64,000 bases of DNA from Acheta domesticus (lineage: Eukaryota; Arthropoda; Insecta; Orthoptera; Gryllidae), in the NCBI GenBank assembly GCA_031308135.1, contig JAHLJT010009436.1, positions 139,770,303 through 139,834,302 of the forward strand, in the 5' to 3' direction. Within the stretch, counting starts at the first letter, position 1. Every line of letters begins with the position of its first letter. The translations under genes were made by a program, and so were the position numbers. The notes under the pieces were generated by a model that worked only from the letters and a program-made list of their open reading frames with translations, searched no databases and was not told where the DNA came from. This document shows positions 1 to 11,548 of the stretch, in pieces.

Positions 1-330
<330 letters not shown>

Positions 331-409
331 TCACCTCCTCCAAGGGAGCGTTTAAGGGAGTGCCTCTAAGGGCCCTGCCTCGTTCCCGGAAATTAAGGAA
401 CTACGCCGA

Positions 410-1825
410 AGTTTCGTTAGCTGGGGTGGCTGCTGGGTTAGTGTGTTTTAAAATCTTGTCAGGTGAGAGCTGTTTCTCTAACGATGGAGTCTGCTCGAAG
501 GTTGTCGCGTGTGTTATGTGTTTTACTATGAATCATGTATGTGTACTGGCATGTCTGAATTATGTTGACGCCTGTATTGTAATAGGTGGGCAATGGGATA
601 TCTTGTTCTCAGTGTGGTGCTTACATATGTTTCATACTACGCAGTGCGATGGAGATCAGAGATGTGGGTCTTACAGAACAATCAAATGCCTTAAATGAAG
701 GAAACTTTTCATGGAATAGTCAGAAGATGTGCGTTATTCGACCGTTGATAAGATGCTCACACTCAGTACAAGTTAAGTTAGGTTTTGGATCCATTTTTAC
801 GAATGCTTTTCACTAGGTTTAATTTTTTTCACATGTATGAGAACAAATGTTTCCACCTGTACCAACAATTACTTCACCTAAATGTCAGTTCAAGACTTTT
901 TGTAACTGCACATCACTATACTCCAGATATAAGACAATGCCACGTAATGGCAAATAGAACGAATCATTAATCCTGATGCTGTATCATTAAAATATCATTC
1001 ATTACTTATTTTTTTGTATCAACGTGTTCTTGATAATAATCAAGTATGTGATAACTAAAAAGTATTAGGTAGTTCCAACATTAAGTCAGACAAAGAACAT
1101 TTCAAATAAAAGTACCTTTAATATTTCCAGAAATCTACTTAACAGATGAAAGTATCAGGAAGTTGTGTTATTGAGCCGGCAAGTGAAATCGTTCCAAACG
1201 GATAGGTTCTCGAAGAAGAACATAACACAAGAATGTTTGTTACGTTTAACGTGTTCGTTGCAGTCGTTTCCTCTGCATCAAAGATTCAATTTCGCTTTCG
1301 CAAAAGCTTTTTTTTTAATACGGTGAAACAGTTAGGAAAACATTACTGGAAAATGTTTCATGTTTATTACATCCCATTTTATTGGGCGCAGTTTTTATGT
1401 TCGACATCAAATCCGAAAACAGACGCCCAGCAACTATTAACTCGTGAGTGTGAAGCGAAATAGCATTTTTGCATACAGCCCATATGCAAGTTACTACATA
1501 TTCACATTGTGATCAGCTTCGTACAAATGTCGGCACATGTATGAAACCATCAAACGCAACACTCAACTGTAAATTATGCACCTACTTGAGCTCTGATATT
1601 CGTGGGTTTTGCGGATATAGTTGTGTGCATCCTTATTTTTATCGGAACATATATCATTAGGAAAGAGAAAATGAGTTGAGAGGGATAATAGATTATTTTT
1701 TAATTTCGAGGGTTACAACAGTATTTTTTATTAATATGTCGGAAGATAATGTCTCTCTCCATAATCTCATTTTATGTATTTATTTTCTTGGTTAATTTAA
1801 CTCTTACGCAATATTCGCAATTTGT
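410..1825. other. AT-rich intergenic DNA, nothing recognised
   Basis: AT-rich unique-looking sequence. Short open frames (for example 785-970 and 1233-1463) have ordinary random composition and no domain. I find no terminal repeats, tRNA-like boxes or tandem arrays here. Confidence 0.6.
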
Positions 1826-1829
1826 AATG

Positions 1830-2275
1830 TGCGCCCCAAAGTGACCTTGCGGTCCTTTGGCGGCTTCCACAGTGCTTGCACTTCCGCGCGAGCGCCTCCA
1901 CCCCACAGCTGCGCATTGACGGTGCTTCCGCGATCACCTGTTTCCTCGTGCGGGGAAGGAAGGCTGCCTGGGCTTCCACGCCGCCCGCGTCGCGTTGCAC
2001 GCCACCGAAATAACTTCCCTGCGCGATAGCCCGCGCAAGCAATGCACCGCCGCAATCGCGCGGCCTGATCGAACTCGCGTGTCGCCGCCGCGGCCGCCAT
2101 GCGAGGCGACGGCGGCGGCGGGAGCACGGGGCCGGGGCGCGCGAGTTCGGCTTGGGGCCGCACTGGGTGGCGGGTGGCGACGGGACGGGAAAGGACGGGT
2201 GGACGGAGATCGACAGGCAGACTGACGGAAAGACAGACGGTCGGATCGACCAACCGACCCGGACCGACTGGCGGG
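1830..2275. other. GC- and CpG-rich island left of the GACC array
   Basis: A GC-rich, CpG-dense tract that grades into a degenerate tetranucleotide series (GACA, GACG, GACT, GACC units from about 2200). Long open frames cross it on both strands in several frames at once, which is what a stop-poor GC tract gives by chance. It may be a CpG island of regulatory type, but no promoter element can be assigned. Confidence 0.6.
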
Positions 2276-2372
2276 CCGACCGACCGACCGACCGACCGAC
2301 CGACCGACCGACCGACCGACCGACCGACCGACCGACCGACCGACCGACCGACCGACCGACCGACCGACCGAC
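2276..2372. repeat. (GACC)n tetranucleotide microsatellite
   Basis: About 24 uninterrupted copies of a four-base CGAC/GACC unit, followed by interrupted copies to about 2400 and degenerate GAC-n units out to about 2490. Because 12 bases hold three repeat units, all reading frames stay open and give peptide repeats such as G-R-S-V on the minus strand and T-D-R-P on the plus strand. These account for the 329-, 365- and 328-residue minus-strand open frames over 1797-2920, which are artefacts of the array. Confidence 0.97.
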
Positions 2373-2499
2373 ACGGACCGACCGACCGACATGGACCGAC
2401 TGGCGGGCCGGCCGAGGGACGGACTGACCAGCAGACCGACCGACTGACGGACGGGCCAACCGGCGGATTGACTGACGGACGGATCGATAGAAAGATAGA

Positions 2500-3480
2500 C
2501 CAACAAGGATGTGAGGGCTTGTGCACTGGTGGGCAAAAGCGACTGAGTTGGGCGGGAACACGCGTGCGGGGACGTGCACTGGTGAGCAAAAGCGAACGGG
2601 AACCAGCGAAAGTGAGCGGGAGTGGGCCACAAGAAGCAAAGCAAGTCGTGCGTTGGCGGAATCGAGCAGGAGGAGAGGAGCGGGGCAGGTGCAGAACAGC
2701 GTCTGGACGGCACTGTAGAGGGTGGGGCCGGAAGAAACGGAGAAGAATGGTGACACGCAAGGACTGACAGGATCTGATAGAGACACGCAGGGGCAGATAG
2801 AAACGAGACGGAAGGAACGACCTCTGTGAACTGTTCGCCGACAAGTGCAAACAGCTTCTTGTCAAAAACAAAAACGAAAACCTGTGAGTGAATTTGTACA
2901 TTGAGAAAAATGCAGTGCAATTTTTTTCAACTTATAGCATCCATTCTGTGAGAGAAAGATTTAGGAATTTCTGTTGGCTTGTTACTGCAAGTAAATTTTG
3001 TGTTACTCTTACTAAATGGTATGCAAGACTAAAAATAATATAGACATTAAAAAGTTTTACAAAGTGATACGTTTTAACTGAAACGTATTGATCACTATTG
3101 TTACGCACGAAGAGGGCTGAAGTAAAAGAGGTGCAATCTTCGTAAATTTCTGACGTACCACTGCGGGATATGGATTTTGCGTATTCTTTATTTTGACGGT
3201 ATTACGCGGGAGACTTATGAAGTAGGTTGTGCAACTTTAGCACTCTTTACTGGAGATGTGAAATAATGTGAACAATTTCACATCCATTACATTGGTAATC
3301 ATCAAAAACCTTAGTTTTTGTTTGTTTAAACACATTGTTTCCGTATGGATTTTGGATTGTGATGCCGCCCCCCCCCCCACGTGTTCACCTAGAACGTAGA
3401 TTGGGCTGCAATGTTCTGTTATGACAACGGTAGCATGAGCACACAGTAACAGGGCTTGTCAAAGCGTCCCCGCAGGTACT
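2500..3480. other. Purine-rich then AT-rich intergenic DNA
   Basis: From 2500 to about 2890 the + strand is purine-rich (many GGA, GAG and GAA runs). After that it is AT-rich to about 3480, with a short poly-C tract near 3366-3379. No gene, terminal repeat or RNA gene is visible. Confidence 0.55.
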
Positions 3481-3489
3481 TGTTCGCCG

Positions 3490-3745
3490 TAAATTGGTTT
3501 GTGCCCTCTAGATAAGCATTGTGGCGAGGGCGTGTCTCGAGACCGCTTGCGCGGAGACGGTTCGTGGCGTCGGGGGCGGCGGGACTTTGGAAAGGCGGCA
3601 ACGTCGGGGCGCAGGGGTTGCGGGCGGCAGCGCGAAGGACGCCTCGGGGAGAATGCGGCGACGCGAGAAGGGCGGTTTCGATAATGGCGGCGAGATTTGG
3701 CGAGGGAAGCAACGCGTCAACGTCAATGGAATATTGTAATGGCAG
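3490..3745. other. CpG-rich island
   Basis: A sharp GC- and CpG-rich block with AT-rich DNA on both sides. Five overlapping open frames on both strands are explained by composition. One ATG near 3684 has a reasonable start context and is followed by 26 open codons, but no domain is recognisable. A promoter or enhancer role is possible but unproven. Confidence 0.55.
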
Positions 3746-3759
3746 AACAACCAAAATGG

Positions 3760-4590
3760 GTTGATTTTGATTCGAAACAGTGCTCTTGCTAACGTGTAAA
3801 AATCGATGGCTTAGAACACACATATTTTATGTCCAGAATTCCTAGTTTTGAGAAACCTAAGCTTCAAAGTTTTTAAAGTTGCAGGTACTTATGATGCGTC
3901 AATGTTTGCTTTCTGGGAAAAAGAATGATCCCTGTTATGTGGACTTAGAACATTTGAACACTAGATAGACACGAACGAGGAGTCCTCAAAAATATTAACT
4001 AAAAAATGACAGTGAGTGGACATGCAGTGTTTGTGAACTAAGCAATCGATATGTAGTAGTGTAAACGGAAAACAAAAAAGGGTGAGAAGTGATGTGCGAA
4101 TTCGTGTGGAGTGAATCCTACACAAACGTGTTGTCCGAAGTACTGGTGAAACGACGGTGAAATTGCGGGGGACGGTCTCGCGTGTGGGTTCGGACTCTGA
4201 GGTTAGCGTGAAATGTCACGAATGGCAGTAACAAGACACTGCGTCTGTGGACGCAGGGGCGTAACCCCCACCAGCGAAGTTTGGTGTAGATTTATCCTCT
4301 CCTCTTGCGACCCACTTGTATTAACAATCATTAGAGGCTTTTTCAGATTATTCAAAGGCACACTAATGAGCTTTAGAATTTCGCCGACGAAAGAAATTAA
4401 GTGAATGGAAATAGAAATATAAAAACCTTTAGTCCAAACGATTGAGGAAGCTATCTACGGTAGTACGGTAAAAATAACCTCTCCTTTTTTACCCCTTTCA
4501 ATTATCCTCATTCGTTGTTAATTTTGGCGCAATATTTTTTTTTCCGCAACCGGGGAACATTTCCTTCCCGACGTCTACCTGCGCTTTTCC
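3760..4590. other. AT-rich intergenic DNA
   Basis: No feature recognised. The 63-codon open frame at 4213-4404 has no family signature. Confidence 0.5.
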
Positions 4591-4955
4591 CGGTGCCCAG
4601 AGTGGCGACGCGTGAAACACGAGACTTCGATCGCGGGCTCTCTCTCTCCGCCACTCGTTCCGAACGGCGCGGGGCGGGACAGGGAGGGGAGGGGCGGGGC
4701 GGGGCGGCGGTCGTCCTCGGTCTTCGTCCTCTCCTTGCCCTCCGCCCCCGCCCACCGGCGCCGCTTCAGGTTTCTGGCGCCGGCGCGGCCCCGGCAGCGG
4801 CGCGACGGCTCGCGGCGCGGCGCGACGTGCGCGATGATGTTGCGTTTCGACGGTCGAGTGGCTAGTTACGTCAAACGCCCCCACCACCTCCCCGGGCGTC
4901 GAGCCGCGGGCGCGGACGTGTGTCGCAGCGATGGCTAGCCCGCGTCTCGTAGGTG
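4590..4955 (+). other. CpG island ending in a possible minimal first exon
   Basis: A strongly CpG-rich block that includes runs of GGGGCGGGGC, which resemble SP1/KLF-type GC boxes. At its right edge an ATG at 4931, with a purine at -3 and G at +4, is followed after 22 bases by GTGGGT, which could act as a splice donor. Read this way it would encode only M-A-S-P-R-L-V before an intron. A transposon copy begins 14 bases later at 4967. The exon reading is speculative; the island itself is clear. Confidence 0.4.
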
Positions 4956-4966
4956 GGTGTTTAGTT

Positions 4967-5352
4967 CAGGGTGGCCACTTTCTGTAAAATTTGGGTGACT
5001 AGGAAGGTTCAGAAAATTTCGTTGCTTTGGAAAAGTTGGACAATATACAGGTTTCTGTAGAACAAACTTTCGCGAAATTTTCAGAGGCTTATAAAATTAG
5101 ATATTTTCCTCTAAAAACGTTAGTACAACCTTTTGTTTTTGTTCAATTTTTTTGTTATTTATGAGAAAATATTGTTAATTTGTACTTTGCCATGGCAAAA
5201 TCAGAGAAGTGAGCAGTTAATATCATGTTAACTTCAATATTTTATTTACATAGTGTGAAATTAAAAATCTTAACAGGAAAAGATTTAAAAAAAGCACTTG
5301 CAAACTGGGAACAGTCAGGGAAGTTTGCCCAAGGAAATGAGTGGCCACCCTT
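4967..5352. mobile_element. Interspersed DNA-transposon-like repeat, copy 1
   Basis: It starts CAGGGTGGCCACT and ends with the inverted form AGTGGCCACCCTT, giving a ~12-bp terminal inverted repeat. A diverged second copy lies at 27022-27388 in the same orientation. The two share internal stretches such as a GTTAATTTGTACTTTG core and a CAGTCAGGGAA.TTTG segment near the right end. The CAGGG ends suggest hAT-type DNA transposons, but the target duplication is not clear. It encodes no protein and is presumably a non-autonomous relic. Confidence 0.75.
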
Positions 5353-7124
5353 AGTAGTACATCAACGCGCCGTAGTTGCACTCTGTTACGTAAACTTTGA
5401 AAGTTCGGAGCTTTTGAAATCACAAGAGACATAATGATGGCACCTGCCGGTACGAAAGTATTTTTTGACAAGCAGCTAAAACCTACGGATAAATGGGACT
5501 TGTCCGAAATGCGTTGTATATCGGCGATTTAAAAAGTTGTACTTTTTAAGGCACGTGGGTTAAGTTAACTGTTTCCCAAACAAATGCTCTACTTCAATAT
5601 TACTCTGGCATTTCTTGCCTCTGGCAGGACAGCGCGTTTTCGCAAGTTTAGCAACAGACATAAGACCGAATCTTTGCGGGCAATTGATTGCGGGCAATCC
5701 ATTGATATTATTTCTATTTGTTAGGAAGCATAAGTGCATAATTTCAAAACATTCTTACGTAAGGATTTGCATAGTTGATTTTCTTACATGATATATTTTT
5801 ATATTTGAAATGCATTTGGCGTAAAGGAGTGTGAATCACAATATTTACTTTCTATTACGTTTTTACGATGAATTATCATACGATGCCTCTCCAATCATGG
5901 CCTTATTCTCAGATTCTGGTAAAAATTCTCTCCTTTTTTCCTCACGCCCTGGCTCCTCTCTCATCCTCGGCGCCCACTTCGAACCACTCTCTTGCGCACA
6001 CGCCCACATCGTTATCTGGACAGCCTACGCCCGTCTACTGACGCGGCGGAGAAGATACAAGCTCTTCGAGTTTGTTTGAAGTAGTCGCCTTGTTTTTTTC
6101 CTTTTTCCTCTAGAATTGAGTGAAACCTACGGGAGGAAGTGTGTACCGGAAATCAGCGGAGAAATCAGCGAAGATAGCAGCTCACTTTTTCCGCCACGTC
6201 CTACGCAAGCTTTTAAAAGGTGTTTTTGTCCATAATTTGAATTTGTTTTGATAAATAGTTAATTGTAAGTGAGAGTAAAATATAATAATCTAACGCAATG
6301 TAATAAGATATTGTAATTAAAAATGTTTGCTTCTTGAATTAGTCTGTGGGTACGCCAGCCTGCTAAAGTAACAGCTAACATTTCTATTGATACCCTCTAA
6401 GTTTCTAGCGTTAACTTTGAAATGAAAAATGCTGTTCGTTGCCCATTATCTTGTAAAACTCATTAAGGCTTCCCTTCGGCCAGACACGTTCGAGGGTTTT
6501 TATCTGTCGGTGTGTCAGCCTGTACATGTGTCACTGCGATCGAGCTCCAAATGGCTGCACGCCATAAAAAAGTAAGTCACAACTAAATTGATGAGAAATA
6601 TCTGTGGAGCCATACAATATTTCGGGGGTGGGGAAATTTCAGATCGGATTCTCCCCTCCCGCCAAATAATTTTGAAATAATAATAGATGTCATACTTTCA
6701 ATACGCGGTAATTGTTTTGAATAAATTGATTAAAATCACAGAAAATTGTGGAGTTCTGAGGGGTCCGCTGGGTGTCTACCTGGATCCGCCTATGGAAGGA
6801 AAGGAAATAATCCCTTTGAGTTTCACTTAATTTCAATTTCATACGATTAGGATTGCCATGAAATTTTCCTGAAAAGTTTTGAAGGGCATCATGAACCTGG
6901 AGCTATTTAACAGTGAAATTTTACGGGCTTGTGATCTCATTCCATCAAATTTCACTCCCTTCTCGTAATTGAAAATAAGTGAATAAAAGTAACGAATGTA
7001 AAAACATACTGTACAAAAATAAATGAATCATATTTGTAGACACAATATGTGCATTATTGAATGTCCACCATTTCCCTGATTATCCAAACATTTCCAATTA
7101 TAACTTCGTTCTTAAGGACACAAG
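5353..7124. other. AT-rich intergenic DNA with one orphan transposon end
   Basis: Mostly AT-rich unique sequence. Near 6750-6785 the sequence ...CCTGGATCCGCC resembles the end of widespread DNA transposons whose terminus reads GGCGGATCCAGG. A related end lies at about 44757-44810, but no matching opposite end is visible. Nothing else is recognised. Confidence 0.5.
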
Positions 7125-7132
7125 GCGAATAC

Positions 7133-7885
7133 CAGTGGCGTAGCGTCAGGGGACGCTAAGAAGCTGAGCATCCCCCCGGAAAATATTAATCAAAGAAGCC
7201 TAAATATTGTATTGATAAACTTACAAGTGGTCAATTTATCGAAACACATTTTGTATTACTTTTATGTGATTTCCTAAGATTGAATTCGGCGCGTTATTAC
7301 AAGCTGGTCTTCGATTGCTTGGATGCTAAAATGCTTCTAGCGTCTGCCACAAGATTGCGACGGGCAGTGACGCATGCGTAGACGGCGAGGTTCCCCCCCC
7401 CCTCCCCTCCCCTCCTCACTCCTCACCAGGAGATTCGCGAGTTTCGTACGCTAGCGTACGACTGAGCAAAGGGGCGTATGAGAGTTGCTCGTTTGTGCAC
7501 GAGAGCACAGCACACTTGACGTCAGTGAAATATTTCCTTTCTCACTTGGGGTTCACTGCTTGGTCGTGGGCATAAACAGAAAAAAATAGTGCTTGCCTAC
7601 TAATTCTTAATTAATATCTAAGATGAATTCTTCCTTAATTATATTAAATATTATTTTGATCTGAAGTGTATAAATTCACGAGTGATCTCATTGCCAATCG
7701 CGCATTAGAATTAAAGCTGAGCCATTGCATAATTTACTTTCAAGAAGTCTCCTGACATAAATCTGTTTAAGTATTGTAACATTTGTTTTGATAACATAGA
7801 TTCTAGAGAACATTAAAGATCATGATGTGTCCATTTGGCGTTATTATTGTGCATCCCCAAACACGCGAGTCACGCTACGCCACTG
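7133..7885. mobile_element. Non-autonomous hAT-like transposon, 753 bp
   Basis: The element begins CAGTGGCGTAGCGT and ends with the exact inverse, a 14-bp perfect terminal inverted repeat. It is flanked by the perfect 8-bp duplication GCGAATAC (7125-7132 and 7886-7893). CAG-type ends with 8-bp duplications are diagnostic of hAT elements. The interior has no transposase frame and carries a C-rich stretch near 7390-7420. It must have been moved by an enzyme encoded elsewhere. The intact duplication argues for a fairly recent or well-preserved insertion. Confidence 0.93.
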
Positions 7886-7893
7886 GCGAATAC

Positions 7894-8390
7894 ATCGATT
7901 TATTTGAAATTCGCATAAGTGCCATCTTGGCAGGAGCTCAAAATGGTTTGGATGCATCATTTCTCATTTTTTGATTGCCCATATTTATTACGAGATGAGA
8001 GAGGTTAATAGGTATCTCATATTCTATTAACAAGTATATTTTCTTTTTACCAACATAACCATTTATATGTGTTCCTACAACTTAAAATTTATTTATGTAA
8101 AATTGCCAATAATAATTTGGATGCTTCAGTTAATTTTCTATTATTCATTACACCTGCCTAACGAACTTACATGATACGAAAAATCTTACAAATGTCTACG
8201 TGAATTTCATGCGAATGCGAACATAAATTTTATGTTATTTTAGTTTACTTAGTTTACCTTGTACACGTATTTCACCCAAAGACGTCTCGAAATTTCGGCT
8301 TTGTAGGATATTCAAATATCAATACATTTGTGTACTAATTACTTCATCTCCCCCATTCTTTCTGTGGCAAAGTGCAAGTAAACATTCCAT
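7894..8390. other. AT-rich intergenic DNA
   Basis: No gene, repeat structure or RNA gene recognised. Confidence 0.5.
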
Positions 8391-8394
8391 TGTG

Positions 8395-8560
8395 GTGAGG
8401 TTCAGCGCCCGTCCGCCGTCCCTCTCCCCTTCGAACCACCCACCTCCCCATGAAGCCTCCGGCTTTAATCCCCAGGTAGCCGCATCTCCTCGGCGGGCGC
8501 CCACGCCGACTGGGCGGGCAGCGGCGGGGCCTCGCCTGCATATTACCACGTTGCCAGTTG
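8395..8560. other. Small CpG-rich island
   Basis: About 165 bp of GC-rich sequence flanked by AT-rich DNA. Overlapping open frames on both strands reflect composition only. Confidence 0.5.
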
Positions 8561-8714
8561 GGTTACGGCTATTCTTCCACGCTGATCATTCGGCGTGATT
8601 AGGAAACGGTCCTATTTGCTCAAATGATTGGTAGCTCCAGCATGACGTAGTCAACTACAGTGGGGCCGATTCAAGAAGACCTCCACTCGGGCACAAGGTC
8701 GAATCCAAACTACT

Positions 8715-8844
8715 ACCGCCGCCTAATCGTCCACGAGAGGCGCGCCCGCCAGCCCGCTCCGCCCACCCGCGCCACCGCCCGCTCTCACCGCCCGCTCCGC
8801 CCGTTCCACCGCCCGCTCCGCCTGCTGCGCCCGTCACATCGCCT
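8715..8844. repeat. Degenerate left flank of the 12-bp minisatellite
   Basis: C-rich sequence with diverged CCGCCCG.. units leading into the regular array. It has the same strand asymmetry as the array and is presumably older, decayed repeat units. Confidence 0.7.
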
Positions 8845-9110
8845 GTCACACCGCCCGCCACACCGCCCGCCACACCGCCCGCCACACCGCCCGCCACACC
8901 GCCCGCCACACCGCCCGCCACACCGCCCGCCACACCGCCCGCCACACCGCCCGCCACACCGCCCGCCACACCGCCCGCCACACCGCCCGCCACACCGCCC
9001 GCCACACCGCCCGCCACACCGCCCGCCACACCGCCCGCCACACCGCCCGCCACACCGCCCGCCACACCGCCCGCCACACCGCCCGCCACAACCGCCCGCC
9101 ACACCGCCGT
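8845..9110. repeat. 12-bp minisatellite (CCGCCCGCCACA)n
   Basis: About 20 nearly identical copies of a 12-bp unit, perfect over most of 8855-9090. The period is a multiple of three, so all frames stay open. The result is a Pro-His-Arg repeat frame on the plus strand and Gly-Gly-Val-Ala or Cys-Gly-Gly-Arg repeats on the minus strand. These open frames (105-229 codons) should not be annotated as proteins. Uniformity among units suggests recent expansion. Confidence 0.97.
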
Positions 9111-9400
9111 AACGCCGCTCGTAATAACGCCCGCCACACTGCCCGCCTCAGCGCCCCCACACTGCCCGCCACACCGCCCGCCACACCTCCCGCCACACCG
9201 CTCGCCACACCGCCCGCCACACCGCCGGTAACGCCGCTTGTAATAACGCTCGCCACACTGCCCGCCTCAGCGCCCCCACACTGCCCGCCACACCCGCTCC
9301 ACCCTCTCCGCCCGCCACACCCACTCCACCCGCCACACCCGCTCCACCCACTCCGCCCGCCAAACCGTCCGCTCCAGCCGCTCGCTCCACCTACTTGTTG
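9103..9400. repeat. 119-bp duplicated segment and degenerate minisatellite tail
   Basis: A segment containing GTAACGCCGCT.GTAATAACGC and CCGCCTCAGCGCCCCCACACT occurs at 9109 and again at 9228, a period of 119 bp. It is a larger tandem duplication built from decayed 12-bp units plus a distinct AT-containing module. After about 9295 the units decay further into CACCC/CTCC repeats. Confidence 0.85.
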
Positions 9401-9545
9401 GCATCCACTCCGCCCGTCGCGCCGTATAATGCGCAGTCTTCTCTCCGGAGGCGGCGCGCCGCGGCCCTGCAGCTTCCTTTTCAGTTCCGGCATCGGATGG
9501 GGGGCGCAGGTACGCGCCGGGCGCAGGGAAAGCAAGCAACATAAT
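9400..9545. other. GC-rich right edge of the minisatellite island
   Basis: CpG-rich sequence with no repeat structure. Open frames on the minus strand run through from the minisatellite and are not evidence of coding. Confidence 0.45.
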
Positions 9546-9549
9546 CGCT

Positions 9550-10140
9550 AAAAGTCGAGCGGGGAGTAGAAATCCGAAAGGGGGATTAATAACTCAGAGC
9601 AGGATTCGGGAAACCGGGTCAAAACGAGGTGCGGCGCGCTGCTTGTTAAGATCGGAGTTTGTGCTCATCTACCATGCGGGAAGAGTCGTGTGGAGGGAGG
9701 GTGTGGAAGTGGTGGATGTATTAAAGGCAGCAAGAACGAGCTTCTGGTGGAGAGGATGGATTGTCAGAAATAGGAAAGTCTGGGAAAGTTTTTAAAAAAA
9801 TCATTGAAAGTTTAAAGCAAGTGAATGGAGCTAGATAGAATTACATCGTTGACGTCTTCCTTATTCTTAGACTATTTATTTTATTGCGTGACACTCGTTA
9901 CAATAATAATATTAGTAGGAATTTGAAAGAACATTAAAAATAAATGTGTGTCAGAGACAGGTGAAGGTTCTTCGAACTTTAGTCCTGGCTTACAACGGGA
10001 AGTTTTCCAACTTAGTGGATGGCGAGGAGGGCGTGGCTTCCCACAACGTCGAACAGAGGAGCTCGTGAAATCACCCGGACTAGAACCTTGAAGAGAGAAG
10101 CCTCGTCGCTTAGAAGAAAGGGAGTGGCTGCAACTGGCGA
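9550..10140. other. Intergenic DNA, nothing recognised
   Basis: Mixed-composition sequence. A 103-codon minus-strand frame (9881-10192) has no recognisable domain. Confidence 0.45.
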
Positions 10141-10890
10141 TGGGTTTCGGTGAAAAGAAAAGGAAAACTAAAAAAATGAGAAACGAGGGCATGGATAGCT
10201 AGGAACGAAAAATGGACATGGACAACGGAAAAGGTCAAATAAATAAGAGAGAAAGCGAAAAAATAATAGACATTACGAAAAGTTCTGGCTGAAGAATGGA
10301 ATATGAGTAACGAGACACTGACGAGTGTGAAAAGAAGTATGGATTCGGGAAAGAAATGAAAGGAAAAAGGGGCGCGGTAATTACCGGAAAAAATGGGCGA
10401 AGGATGCGACGCGGAGAAAGGAAAGTAATGCGAGTGGAGAAATGAACACAGAAGAACGAGACATGTGGAAAATGAGAGGGTTCCTAACCTCGAAGAATTG
10501 GGAATCGGGAACGAAGAAAGTCAAAACAAAACAAAATTAACGAACTGAAGTGCGCAGCAAAGTTTACAATTCCTCAAGAAATGTGGAGCAGATGTGAAAC
10601 GCAAACCACGAAGAACTGGGACTTAGGATCTGAGGAAAACAAATTGAACGTGACGAAGCGCGGAACAGAAAGTAAAATTCCTCAAGAAATGTGGAGCAGG
10701 TGTGAAATGCAATCCGCGAAGAACATGGACTGAGGAACGAACAAAGCGAACAGCGGAAAACAAAATGCACGACGGGAAACGCGAAGCGAAGAATAAAAGA
10801 ACAGGGACTGAGGAACGTCTACAGCGAACGGCAGAACACAAAATGAACGACGGGAGGCGCGTAGCAAAGTGCACAAATCCCCAAGAAATG
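10140..10890. repeat. Long purine-rich tract with decayed ~80-110-bp repeats
   Basis: For about 750 bp the + strand is dominated by A and G. Inside it TCCTCAAGAAATGTGG recurs at 10571 and 10679, and in mutated form at 10878. The phrase GACTGAGGAACG recurs at 10728 and 10806, and ACGACGGGA also repeats. The spacings (about 108, 78 and 199 bp) point to an old, irregular tandem array. Open frames here share the composition bias and show no domain. Confidence 0.75.
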
Positions 10891-11200
10891 TGTATGGGGG
10901 CGGAGTGGGGCAGGGAAGGGGGGGTATCGAGTGATGGCAGGCGGCGGGCGTCGGAGGCGAGAGCGAGAGTGGCGGGGGAGCGAAGACGTGCCCGGAATAC
11001 GAGCACGTGCGGGGGCGGGAGCGGCGCTCGGCAGGGCGAAGGCGAAGGCGAAGTGAGCGCCGCTGTTACTGACGGCGACAGCCAGAGCACGTCCCGCGCG
11101 CCCCTGGAGAATCACACTTCCCGGGACTTACTTCATTCTAACGCGCGCGAGCGGAGACGGCACGGCACGGCACGGCGCACTCGCACGCGCACGTGAGAAT
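10890..11200. other. CpG-rich island with short GGCGAA and ACGGC repeats
   Basis: GC-rich block containing three GGCGAA units near 11037-11054 and a short ACGGC series near 11155-11177. It abuts the purine-rich tract. No transcript structure is visible. Confidence 0.55.
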
Positions 11201-11548
11201 TTTGTGAGTCTGGGCGCGTCAACTACGTTCGACATTAGTCCCGTAAGTGTAGTGCGTAGTATACGCGCACATTTGCTTGAGCGCTAGAATCCCTACCCAC
11301 ACTCCTTTACCAACATTGTTCGTATTAAAAATAAAAGACAGCAATAAGAGTTGTTGACAAAATCTGATGACCAGAAATGTTCGTTCTCGTGTGAAAGAAA
11401 TAACATTGTACCGAAAAGCGAGCTACAAATTTAATACAATAGTCCAGTCGTCGCAACAACCAAATCCCCCACTCCTCTCGCATCTAGCGACATCACAGCT
11501 CAAGAAAATATGCGCGAATACATCGGGAGGGAGGTGGTCGGTTCCTTC

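Noticed and set aside
1797..2920. Three minus-strand open frames of 328-365 residues
   Set aside because: They are the three translations of the (GACC)n array and its GC flank; all frames stay open because the tetranucleotide repeat closes every 12 bases. No domain outside the repeat.
8655..9535. Glycine/valine- or histidine/proline-repeat proteins of 105-229 residues
   Set aside because: Direct translations of a 12-bp minisatellite in several frames and on both strands; no start or splice signal and no unique domain.
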